Below are positions 1 to 5,906 of a stretch of DNA of 10,296 nucleotides, one piece after another; the stretch's first letter is position 1; every line of letters starts with the position of its first letter. Position numbers and translations under genes: made by a program. This DNA comes from Actinomycetales bacterium (lineage in GTDB: Bacteria; Actinomycetota; Actinomycetes; Actinomycetales; Cellulomonadaceae). The DNA lies in the NCBI GenBank assembly GCA_012514835.1, contig JAAYZM010000509.1, positions 1-10,296 of the forward strand, in the 5' to 3' direction. A model generated the notes under the pieces. That model worked only from the letters and a program-made list of their open reading frames with translations. It ran no database searches and was not told the DNA's origin.

Positions 1-1574
1 CCCGAGGTCCCGCGACCGAACATCGCGGCACGGTCGCCGACGACGACGAGCGCGACGTCGGCGTCCTGCGCCACCTGGACCGCCTCCGCGATCTGCGAGA
101 CGTCCTCCCCACGGAACTCGCACCCGGGGGCGTACGTGACCTGGTCACCGAGCCGCGCGCGCAGCTCCTCGAGCACCGTGGGGATCTCGATGCCGAGCTC
201 GACGTCGGGGTGGTTGGGTCCCACGTGGGTGGGGAAGGCGTAGCAGCCCAGCATCCCGAGGGGGTCGTGGGCGAGGGGTCCGACGACGGCCACGCGTCGA
301 CCCGGCGCGAGCGGGAGGGCGTCGTCGTCGTTCTTGAGCAGGACCACGGACTCGCGGGCGAGCTCGAGGGCGATCTCGCGGCCGCGCTCGTCGTCGAGGT
401 GGAGCGTGTCGACGTTCTCGGGGAGCGCCTGCCAGTCCGCGTCGAGCAGCCCGAGCTCGAGCTTCTGGGCAAGGACGCGGCGCAGCGCGCGGTCGACGAG
501 CGCCTCGGGGACGGCTCCTGCCCGCACTGCCTCGACGAGGGGTGCCGTGTAGGTGCGCATGTTGGGCAGCTCGACGTCCACGCCGGCCGTGAGCGCGAGG
601 CGCGCGGCTTCTCCCAGGGAGTCGGCGACCTTGTGGAGGGACTGCAGGAAGGGGATGCCCCAGTAGTCCGCCACGACGGTGCCGTCGAAGCCCCAGCGCT
701 CGCGCAGCAGGCCGGTGAGCAGGCTCTCGTCGGCCGCCGAGGGCACGCCGTCGATGTCCGCGTAGGAGTGCATGACGGAGCGCACCTCGCCGTCGGCCAC
801 CACCATCTCGAAGGGCGGGAGCACCACGTCAGCGAGCTCGCGCGGCCCCATGGCCGCGGGCGCGAGGTTGCGCCCGGCGCGCGAGGACGCGTACCCGGCG
901 AAGTGCTTGAGCGTCGCGACGATGCCCGCGGACTCGAGGCCGCGCACGTACGCCGCGCCGAGGGTCCCGACGAGGTACGGGTCCTCGCCCATCGTCTCCT
1001 CGGTGCGGCCCCAGCGGTAGTCACGAGTGACGTCGAGCACGGGGGCGAGGCCCTGGTGGACGCCGGCCGCGCGCATGTGCGCACCGAAATGGGCGGTCAT
1101 CTGCTCCACGAGCTGCGGGTCGAACGTCGCGGCCGAGGCGAGCGCGGTCGGGTAGCACGTCGCGCGCCACGCGGCGAAGCCCGTGAGGCACTCCTCGTGC
1201 ACCTGGGCAGGGATGCCCCAGCGGTTGCGCGAGACGATGTCCTGCTGGGCGGCGGCGAGGGAGCGTGCGCCCGTGACGGGGTCCACGGGGGCCGTGCCGA
1301 AGGGGCGCGTGAGCTGACCGAGCCCGTGGGCCACGGCCTCGTCCCACGGCGGGACGCCCTCGGACATCGTGGACTGGTGCGGGGCCACGCCGTCGCCGGA
1401 GCTCTCCGCGCCGACCCAGAGGCCCACGAGCTGAGCCACCTTCTCCTCGAGCGTCATGTGCTCGACGAGGTGCTCGACCCGCTCCGCGGCGGGACGCGTC
1501 GGGTCACGCCAGGGCTGGGTCGCCGTGGGGGCCTCGTCGTCGTGATGCACCTGTGCAGCCGTCCTCTCGTCCAC
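1..1574 (-). CDS. Glycoside hydrolase family 3 beta-xylosidase/beta-glucosidase (partial, C-terminus outside window)
   Basis: Hydrolyses terminal beta-linked sugars from oligosaccharides with retention. The neighbouring acetylxylan esterase and LacI gene favour xylo-oligosaccharides, but specificity cannot be read from sequence. About 524 codons are visible. The N-terminus reads WRDP, then MTLEEKVAQL, the classic GH3 opening. GH3 barrel marks follow: the Lys-His pair in LKHFAGY (K223, H224) and the nucleophile region TVVADYWGIP with Asp303. The (alpha/beta)6 domain begins, with VVLLKNDDALPL and GDRAAMFGRGTSG at the window edge. The acid/base residue lies beyond position 1. There is no signal peptide, so it is probably cytoplasmic. 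The GTG start at 1574 was chosen because GGAGG lies 11 nt upstream; GTG at 1550 is an alternative. It is divergent from the LacI gene and shares its control region. Family assignment is firm; substrate is inference. Confidence 0.93.
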   Translation of the reverse strand, partial: MDERTAAQVHHDDEAPTATQPWRDPTRPAAERVEHLVEHMTLEEKVAQLVGLWVGAESSGDGVAPHQSTMSEGVPPWDEAVAHGLGQLTRPFGTAPVDPVTGARSLAAAQQDIVSRNRWGIPAQVHEECLTGFAAWRATCYPTALASAATFDPQLVEQMTAHFGAHMRAAGVHQGLAPVLDVTRDYRWGRTEETMGEDPYLVGTLGAAYVRGLESAGIVATLKHFAGYASSRAGRNLAPAAMGPRELADVVLPPFEMVVADGEVRSVMHSYADIDGVPSAADESLLTGLLRERWGFDGTVVADYWGIPFLQSLHKVADSLGEAARLALTAGVDVELPNMRTYTAPLVEAVRAGAVPEALVDRALRRVLAQKLELGLLDADWQALPENVDTLHLDDERGREIALELARESVVLLKNDDDALPLAPGRRVAVVGPLAHDPLGMLGCYAFPTHVGPNHPDVELGIEIPTVLEELRARLGDQVTYAPGCEFRGEDVSQIAEAVQVAQDADVALVVVGDRAAMFGRGTS

Positions 1575-1589
1575 GTCGTCGTGGACCTC

Positions 1590-1622
1590 CGCAAGTTTCG
1601 AGTGGTTCTCGAAACCTTTCCG
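1590..1622. promoter_or_regulatory. Candidate LacI-family operator cluster in the GH3 leader
   Basis: Three overlapping elements lie here. The minus strand of 1590-1600 reads CGAAACTTGCG, identical to the plus strand at 1743-1753. GTTTCGAG (1595-1602) and CTCGAAAC (1608-1615) form a perfect 8-bp inverted repeat with a 5-nt spacer. CGAAACCTTTCCG occupies 1610-1622. From memory, Streptomyces xylanolytic genes carry an upstream palindrome CGAAACTTTCG; the first element differs from it at one base. The cluster sits just downstream of the predicted GH3 transcription start, where a bound repressor would block transcription. That the adjacent LacI protein binds here is inference. Confidence 0.6.
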
Positions 1623-1630
1623 ACACCGGA

Positions 1631-1659
1631 ACAGTATGCGTGGCACCTGGGTGACGCAA
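1631..1659 (-). promoter_or_regulatory. Candidate promoter for the GH3 gene
   Basis: On the minus strand, TTGCGT (1659-1654) and TACTGT (1636-1631) are separated by exactly 17 nt. They match the sigma-70-type hexamers at 3/6 and 4/6 positions. The start would fall near 1624, giving a leader of about 50 nt that contains the operator cluster and the GGAGG ribosome-binding site. Placement is by eye. Confidence 0.4.
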
Positions 1660-1670
1660 CCATTTGTCAC
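1651..1670. repeat. Inverted repeat GTGAC-N10-GTCAC in the divergent control region
   Basis: GTGAC (1651-1655) and GTCAC (1666-1670) are perfect complements around 10 nt, overlapping the predicted -35 box of the GH3 promoter. Spacing does not fit the CRP pattern GTGA-N6-TCAC. It could be a second regulator site; arms this short can also occur by chance. Confidence 0.3.
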
Positions 1671-1713
1671 GGATTTGCACAGATCAAGGGACTCTCGTGA
1701 TCAGCCCGTGCCC

Positions 1714-1753
1714 TCCAGGCCTGGAAAGTGCTAGCGTCGGCCCGAAACTTGCG
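1714..1753 (+). promoter_or_regulatory. Candidate lacI-type gene promoter with operator at the transcription start
   Basis: A 12-bp perfect palindrome TCCAGGCCTGGA (1714-1725) is followed by an extended -10 element TGCTAGCGT (1729-1737); no good -35 box is visible. The start would lie near 1744, directly on CGAAACTTGCG (1743-1753), the exact 11-mer also found in the GH3 leader. This fits an autoregulated repressor. The 11-mer repeat is directly visible; the promoter assignment is weak. Confidence 0.45.
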
Positions 1754-1773
1754 CGCGAAGGACCGGGACCTCA

Positions 1774-2802
1774 ATGACGAACAGCAGCGCCACCGCCACG
1801 ACGATCGCCCAGATCGCGGTCGAGGCAGGCGTTTCCGTGCCCACGGTGTCCAAGGTGCTCAACGGCCGCCCCGACGTGGCTCCCGCCACCCGCGCGCACG
1901 TCGAGGAGATCATCGACAAGCACGGCTACCGGCGCCGCAAGGGCCGCAGCCAGCGCAGCGGCACCGGGCTCATCGACCTCGTGTTCCACGAGCTCGACTC
2001 CGCGTGGGCCGGCCAGATCATCAAGGGCGTCGAGGTGGTCGCGGGCGCCGAGCGCATCGGGGTGGTCCTCTCCGAGCTCGGCGGCGAGCACCGCCCGCGC
2101 CAGGAGTGGCTCGACGACGTCCTCGCGCGCCGTCCCCTCGGCGTGCTCTTCGTGCTCTCCGACGTGGACGACACGCAGCGCCGCCAGCTCGCCTCGCGCA
2201 ACATCCCCTTCGTCATCGTCGACACCGCCGGGGACCTCCCCGAGGGCGTGCCGACCGTGGGCTCGCAGAACTGGAGCGGTGGCCTCGCGGCCACGCGACA
2301 CCTGCTGGGCCTGGGCCACCGGCGCATCGCCATGATCTCCGGCCCCGGGGACGTCCTGTGCTCGCGCGCCCGCGTGGACGGCTACCGCACCGCCCTCGAC
2401 GAGGCTGGCGTGGCCGTGGACCCCGAGCTCATCCGCTACGGAGACTTCTTCGTGGGTGGTGGCTACGCGCACGGCGCGGAGCTGCTGGACCGTGCGGACC
2501 GGCCCACGGCGATCTTCGCGGGCTCGGACAACCAGGCGCTCGGCGTGCTGCGCGCGGCCCGCGAGCGCGGCCTGCGCGTGCCCGAGGACCTGTCCGTGGT
2601 GGGCTACGACGACCTGCCCGTGACGGAGTGGCTCACCCCGCCGCTGACCACCGTGCACCAGCCGCTCACCGAGATGGCCTCGACGGCCACCCAGATCCTG
2701 CTGCGGCTCGCCCGCGGGGAGACGGTCCGCAACGCGCGCATCGACCTCGCGACCGAGCTCGTGGTGCGCCAGTCCACCTCGGCGCCGCCCGCGGGGGCGT
2801 GA
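1774..2802 (+). CDS. LacI-family transcriptional repressor, probable regulator of the xylo-oligosaccharide genes
   Basis: A 342-aa DNA-binding repressor that should release DNA on binding a sugar. The N-terminus carries the LacI helix-turn-helix: TIAQIAVEAGVSVPTVSKVLNG at residues 10-31 (key residues A15, A18-G19, S21, T24-S26, L29-N30-G31). A periplasmic-binding-protein-like effector domain follows from about residue 65, with typical LacI segments such as RIAMISGP, FAGSDNQALG and VVGYDDLP. The hinge is unusual: after GY it is Arg-rich (RRRKGRSQR) and lacks the usual PN..A..L pattern. The ATG at 1774 has GAAGGA about 11 nt upstream. It is divergent from the GH3 gene and followed 2 nt later by the CE7 esterase, so the two are likely co-transcribed. 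The xylan-related effector is inferred from context only. Confidence 0.93.
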   Translation: MTNSSATATTIAQIAVEAGVSVPTVSKVLNGRPDVAPATRAHVEEIIDKHGYRRRKGRSQRSGTGLIDLVFHELDSAWAGQIIKGVEVVAGAERIGVVLSELGGEHRPRQEWLDDVLARRPLGVLFVLSDVDDTQRRQLASRNIPFVIVDTAGDLPEGVPTVGSQNWSGGLAATRHLLGLGHRRIAMISGPGDVLCSRARVDGYRTALDEAGVAVDPELIRYGDFFVGGGYAHGAELLDRADRPTAIFAGSDNQALGVLRAARERGLRVPEDLSVVGYDDLPVTEWLTPPLTTVHQPLTEMASTATQILLRLARGETVRNARIDLATELVVRQSTSAPPAGA

Positions 2803-2804
2803 GA

Positions 2805-3797
2805 GTGGCCCGGTTCGACCTGCCGCTCGAGCGACTGCGCACCTACCTGCCTGAGCCCACGGTCGAGGACGACTTCGACGTGTTCTGGGCCGCGACGCTC
2901 GGCGAGGCGCAAGAGCACGAGGTCCTGCTCGCCGTCGAGCAGGTCGAGGACCACCTGACCCTCGTCGACACCTTCGACGTGACCTTCGCAGGCTTCGACG
3001 GCCAGCCGGTCCGCGCGTGGTACTCCCGCCCCGCCGGGGTGACCGAGCCGCTGCCCGCCGTCGTCGAGTACCTCGGCTACGGGCGCGGGCGCGGCCTGCC
3101 CGGGGAGCGTCTGACGTTCCCCGCGGCCGGGTACGCCCACCTGCTCATGGACTCGCGCGGGCAGGGCGGGCAGTGGGGCACCGGTGGGGACACCCCCGAC
3201 CCCGTGGGCTCGGGCCCCGCGAGCCCGGGTTTCGTGACGCGCGGCGTCCTCGACCCGCACGAGTACTACTTCCGCCGCCTCACGACGGACGCCGTGCGGG
3301 CCGTCGACGCGGCGCGGTCGCTCCCGGGGGTGGATCCGCGTCGGGTCGCCGTCGTCGGCAACTCCCAGGGCGGGGGCCTCGCCCTCGCCGCCGCGGGCCT
3401 CGCGGACGGCCTCGCCGCCGTCACCGCCTCCGTGCCGTTCCTGTGCGACCTGCCTCGCGCCATCGGTCTCACGGATTCCGACCCGTACGCCGAGGTCGTG
3501 AAGTACCTGTCCGTCCAGCGCGGGCACGAAGCCGCCGTGATGCGCACGCTCAGCTACGTCGACAACGTCAACCACGTGCGCCGCGCCACCGCGCCCGCCC
3601 TGTTCGCGACAGGGCTCTTCGACACGATCTGCCCGCCGTCCACCGTGTTCGCGGCGTTCAACCACTACGGCGCGCTCGCGCCCGAGACCCCCGCGAAGGC
3701 CATCGAGGTCTACGAGCACAACCACCACGAGGGCGGCGACACCTACTTCGTGCGCGCCCAGCTCGCCTTCCTGCGCGAGCACCTCGCGGGCGCCTGA
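2805..3797 (+). CDS. CE7 acetylxylan esterase / cephalosporin-C deacetylase-type carbohydrate esterase
   Basis: A 330-aa alpha/beta hydrolase that removes acetyl groups from short xylo-oligosaccharides; CE7 family members also deacetylate cephalosporin C. All family marks are present: Tyr92 in the oxyanion segment EYLGYGRGRG, the DSRGQGG motif (Arg118, Gln120), nucleophile Ser187 in GNSQGGG, Asp273 in GLFDTICPPST, and His308 in HHEGG. Numbering runs almost in step with the Thermotoga maritima enzyme as I recall it. The GTG at 2805 was chosen because it gives MARFDLPL, matching the usual family N-terminus, and has GGGGG 7 nt upstream. GTG at 2799, overlapping the lacI stop as GTGA, would add two residues. 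No signal peptide is visible, so it acts in the cytoplasm after oligomer uptake. It probably shares a transcript with the LacI gene. Confidence 0.95.
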   Translation: MARFDLPLERLRTYLPEPTVEDDFDVFWAATLGEAQEHEVLLAVEQVEDHLTLVDTFDVTFAGFDGQPVRAWYSRPAGVTEPLPAVVEYLGYGRGRGLPGERLTFPAAGYAHLLMDSRGQGGQWGTGGDTPDPVGSGPASPGFVTRGVLDPHEYYFRRLTTDAVRAVDAARSLPGVDPRRVAVVGNSQGGGLALAAAGLADGLAAVTASVPFLCDLPRAIGLTDSDPYAEVVKYLSVQRGHEAAVMRTLSYVDNVNHVRRATAPALFATGLFDTICPPSTVFAAFNHYGALAPETPAKAIEVYEHNHHEGGDTYFVRAQLAFLREHLAGA

Positions 3798-3822
3798 CGG
3801 GGCACGTGCCACACTCGATCCC

Positions 3823-4287
3823 GTGATCGCGCTCGTCTACTTCTCCCCGCAGATCCCCGGCAACACGGGCAGCGCGATCCGGCTCGCGGCCGCGACGGGC
3901 GCGCACCTGCACCTCGTGGAGCCGCTCGGCTTCGACATGTCCGAGGCGAAGCTGCGCCGCGCCGGGCTCGACTATCACGACCTCGCGCACGTCACGGTGC
4001 ACCCGACGTTCGACGCCGCGCTCGAGGCGCTCCCGGACTCGCGGGTGTTCGCCTTCACCACGAGCGCTTCCGTCGCGTACACCGACGTCGAGTACGCCGA
4101 CGACGACGCCCTCCTGTTTGGTCCCGAACCCGACGGACTGCCCGCCGAGGTGCTCGCCCACCCGCGCATCACGTCCGAGCTGCGCATCCCGATGCTCGCG
4201 GGCCGCCGCTCGCTCAACCTCACGAACGCGGCCTCGATCGCGGTGTACGAGGCGTGGCGCCAGCTCGGCTTCCCCGCTGGCGTCTGA
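3823..4287 (+). CDS. trmL: tRNA (cytidine(34)/uridine(34)-2'-O)-methyltransferase TrmL (SpoU/SPOUT family)
   Basis: A 154-aa SAM-dependent methyltransferase that adds a 2'-O-methyl group to the wobble nucleotide of certain leucine tRNAs. It matches the family from end to end and is close to the 157 aa of E. coli TrmL. PQIPGNTGSAIRLAAATG is at residues 9-26, LHLVEPLGF and LRRAGLDYH follow, then the knot segments LLFGPEPDGLP, RIPML..RRSLNLTNA, and YEAWRQLGFP near the C-terminus. The knotted SPOUT fold binds SAM in the FGPE/RIPM/SLNL loops. The start is GTG, 25 nt after the esterase stop, with no clear Shine-Dalgarno; it may be read from the upstream transcript. It is a housekeeping gene with no evident link to sugar use. 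It is convergent with hipA, 4 nt apart. Confidence 0.95.
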   Translation: MIALVYFSPQIPGNTGSAIRLAAATGAHLHLVEPLGFDMSEAKLRRAGLDYHDLAHVTVHPTFDAALEALPDSRVFAFTTSASVAYTDVEYADDDALLFGPEPDGLPAEVLAHPRITSELRIPMLAGRRSLNLTNAASIAVYEAWRQLGFPAGV

Positions 4288-4304
4288 CTCTCTAGACGCC
4301 CCAG
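4275..4304. terminator. Bidirectional terminator-like hairpin containing both convergent stop codons
   Basis: GGCGTCT (4279-4285) pairs perfectly with AGACGCC (4294-4300) around an 8-nt loop. In an alternative register, CGCTGG/CCAGCG extends the helix to about 11 bp with a 2-nt bulge. The trmL stop (TGA, 4285-4287) and the hipA stop (TAG on the minus strand, 4294-4292) lie in or at the loop. There is no U-tract on either side, as is common in high-GC actinobacteria. It would serve both converging transcripts. Confidence 0.55.
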
Positions 4305-5551
4305 CGCTGCTCGAGCTCGCGGAAGCGGGGCCCCAGTCGCTCCATGACGTGACTGACCGCGCCGTCCCAGTCGTCGATCAGCTCCGCTTCCGCCTCGAAA
4401 GCACCCGCCGCGCGCGCAGCGATGTCCTGAGCAGACGCGGTGGTGGCGGACGGAACGAGGTCGAGATCACGGGCGGTCCGGGCGAGCGCGGCCAGGTCGA
4501 TCTCGGCGTGCGTGAACGTTCCGCCCACGCTCATTGCGACGAGCCGTGGTTGCGCGACGTCGTACGCGAGTCCCGTCGCCACGTCGTAGAGGGGAGCGAG
4601 CGTGACCTCATCCCCAGCAAGCAGGACCGCGTAGTTGCGGGCGTGCGCGTCGGGGGCGGCGATCACCGTGTTGTAGACGATCCCTCGCATGAAGGCCTCG
4701 ACGTTGCGCTCCCCCTGGGCCGCCGAGGCGGCCTGCTCCCGCAAGAGACGGGCGATCTCGACCGCACCAGGCCCGCCGTACTCCTCGTACTTCTCCTCGA
4801 CGCCGAGCGCCTGGCACAGGTCCTCCTGATGCACCCGGTTCACCTGCCCGCTGGGATCCGTGACGCGATCGAACCGCTCCACCACGATCGCCCGCTCAGA
4901 CGCAAAGTCCTCGAACCGCGAGTCAGCGATCTCAAGGCCTAGTCGACGCCCGGCCGCCATCGACAGGTGCTCGATCAGTGCCTGGTGCCGCACCGTGCGC
5001 ACACCCGGCTTTATCACGTGGGTGCTCGGCGCCGAGCCACGAGGGTAATGCCACGTATCACCGCTCCAGGTGACGGTGAACTTCTGCTGGGTACCCCCGA
5101 GGGACCAGTGCTCGCCCGTCATTGTCCACGACGCCTCGTCGCCCATGCGCAGCTCGGCGAGACGCCCTTCGATGTCTTGCGCTTCCTCGAGGTGACCGGG
5201 GCGGGCGACGACGCCCTCGACCTCGTCAGGAGCGCAGAACTGCACGGCACCGGAACAGTCGAGACCGATCGCGGCGAGGAGGCTCAGCGGGTCGCGCGCA
5301 TCCACTCCGTAGAGCCGCTCGATCGCGCGGAGCGCACCCGCGTTCTCCGGCAGGAGCCCCCACAGGTACCTCTCGACCGCAGGCCCGACGGCGTCACCGC
5401 GCTCGGGAACCAGGGCGAGCGAGAGGGGTGTGCGTCCCGGCTCTGCGGCGGACGGCTGGTACCTGAGCCGGAGAGCGCCGGACCTGGTGCGCTCGAGGTC
5501 CGCGACGTGCTCCCCGAGCAGCAAGATCGCGAGCCTGGTGACGCGCTTCAC
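4292..5551 (-). CDS. hipA: HipA-family serine/threonine kinase toxin
   Basis: A 419-aa kinase toxin of a type II toxin-antitoxin pair. E. coli HipA, about 440 aa, phosphorylates glutamyl-tRNA synthetase and induces dormancy; the target here is unknown. Residues 1-110 form the N-terminal HipA domain (LRYQ, PLSLALVPE, WGLLPEN). The core has the Ser150 loop SLGGTQQKF, at the number of the E. coli autophosphorylation serine, and ATP-binding Lys181 in HVIKPG. HQEDLCQALGV follows, then the catalytic loop APDAHARN (Asp301, Asn306) and LYDVATG with metal-binding Asp323. The usual Lys of D.H.KN is Arg305; otherwise key residues are intact, so it looks functional. The GTG start is 4 nt after the hipB stop, implying translational coupling. 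Three sampled 60-nt lines average about 67% GC, against roughly 80% for single lines sampled in the LacI and putA genes, which suggests later acquisition. Confidence 0.93.
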   Translation of the reverse strand: MKRVTRLAILLLGEHVADLERTRSGALRLRYQPSAAEPGRTPLSLALVPERGDAVGPAVERYLWGLLPENAGALRAIERLYGVDARDPLSLLAAIGLDCSGAVQFCAPDEVEGVVARPGHLEEAQDIEGRLAELRMGDEASWTMTGEHWSLGGTQQKFTVTWSGDTWHYPRGSAPSTHVIKPGVRTVRHQALIEHLSMAAGRRLGLEIADSRFEDFASERAIVVERFDRVTDPSGQVNRVHQEDLCQALGVEEKYEEYGGPGAVEIARLLREQAASAAQGERNVEAFMRGIVYNTVIAAPDAHARNYAVLLAGDEVTLAPLYDVATGLAYDVAQPRLVAMSVGGTFTHAEIDLAALARTARDLDLVPSATTASAQDIAARAAGAFEAEAELIDDWDGAVSHVMERLGPRFRELEQRWGV

Positions 5552-5555
5552 CTCG

Positions 5556-5813
5556 TCACTCGCTTGCTCGGCCGGGCTCGAGATCGTCGCGCACCACGAG
5601 GCTCGCGTCGAGCGCGTCGAGCACCTGCATCAGCCGTGCGAGCTCGACGCCTTCGGTCCTGCCGTTCTCGAGCGCGCTCACCCATTGGCGGGACACTCCG
5701 GCCCGCGTGGCGAGCTGCGCCTGGGTGAGCCCTCTGCTCAGGCGCAGGTGACGGACGGCAGCCGCGAGGCGCGGCAGCGACCGCGCGTTGTAGTCCCGAC
5801 CGGCAGTGATCAC
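5556..5813 (-). CDS. hipB: HipB-like Xre-family antitoxin and autorepressor
   Basis: An 85-aa DNA-binding antitoxin expected to bind and inhibit the adjacent HipA kinase and repress its own promoter. Residues 16-55 form a Xre/Cro helix-turn-helix: LAAAVRHLRLSRGLTQAQLA, then TRAGVSRQWVSALENGR (Q31, A39-G40-V41, W44, E49-N50-G51). The tail (LMQVLDALDASLVV) resembles the beta-strand dimerisation end of HipB proteins. The GTG at 5813 was chosen because it lies 6 nt after a -10-like TACGCT and has no Shine-Dalgarno, as expected of a leaderless mRNA. In-frame GTGs at 5834 and 5840 are alternatives. The stop is 4 nt before hipA. Three palindromic sites abut the start codon, so autoregulation is likely. 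Family call is firm; the start is less sure. Confidence 0.9.
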   Translation of the reverse strand: MITAGRDYNARSLPRLAAAVRHLRLSRGLTQAQLATRAGVSRQWVSALENGRTEGVELARLMQVLDALDASLVVRDDLEPGRASE

Positions 5814-5848
5814 TTTGTCAGCGTACCGCGACACGCTCACGATGTCGA
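5813..5848 (-). promoter_or_regulatory. Candidate leaderless promoter of hipBA
   Basis: On the minus strand, TCGACA (5848-5843, 5/6 to TTGACA), a 17-nt spacer and TACGCT (5825-5820, TA...T conserved) are followed by 6 nt and the GTG start codon at 5813. Transcription would begin at the start codon. The -35 lies in the middle operator and the -10 in the first operator, so bound repressor would cover both. Confidence 0.55.
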
Positions 5849-5887
5849 CGTATCCTGACATTCCCGCGATGTCGCGGTACGTTGACA
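5816..5887. promoter_or_regulatory. Array of three 18-bp palindromic operators at 27-bp pitch, candidate HipB sites
   Basis: The sites are TGTCAGCGTACCGCGACA (5816-5833), TGTCGACGTATCCTGACA (5843-5860) and TGTCGCGGTACGTTGACA (5870-5887). Each has TGTC and GACA arms around a GTAC or GTAT centre, pattern TGTC-N3-GTAY-N3-GACA. Starts are exactly 27 bp apart. The third site, read on the minus strand, matches the first at 17 of 18 positions. E. coli HipB also binds several palindromes upstream of hipBA, though with a different sequence (TATCC-N8-GGATA). HipB as the binder is inferred from position. Confidence 0.8.
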
Positions 5888-5890
5888 CAA
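5855..5890 (+). promoter_or_regulatory. Candidate rightward promoter toward putA, mirror image of the hipBA promoter
   Basis: CTGACA (5855-5860, 5/6 to TTGACA), a 17-nt spacer and TACGTT (5878-5883) predict a start near 5890 and a putA leader of about 108 nt. The boxes lie in the middle and third operators. A second rightward pair, GCGACA (5828-5833) and TATCCT (5851-5856), also has a 17-nt spacer. Because the sites are palindromes at fixed pitch, promoter-like hexamers arise on both strands, so use of this promoter is uncertain. Confidence 0.4.
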
Positions 5891-5906
5891 CGGCTGTCGG
5901 TCCGTT

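Noticed and set aside
1651..1670. CRP-type site GTGAC...GTCAC
   Set aside because: The arm spacing is 6 nt too long for TGTGA-N6-TCACA; kept only as an unassigned inverted repeat.
210..1700. Long open frame on the plus strand, 496 codons
   Set aside because: It is antisense to the GH3 gene and has no recognisable domain; long antisense frames are usual in DNA this GC-rich.
1728..2804. Open frame continuous upstream of the CE7 esterase, as if a 689-residue fusion
   Set aside because: The upstream part is the LacI gene read in another frame and is Arg/Pro-rich nonsense; the family N-terminus MARFDLPL begins at 2805.
5816..5887. CRISPR-like reading of the 27-bp periodic repeat
   Set aside because: Repeats are 18 bp with 9-bp spacers, only three copies, and palindromic; this fits operators, not a CRISPR array.
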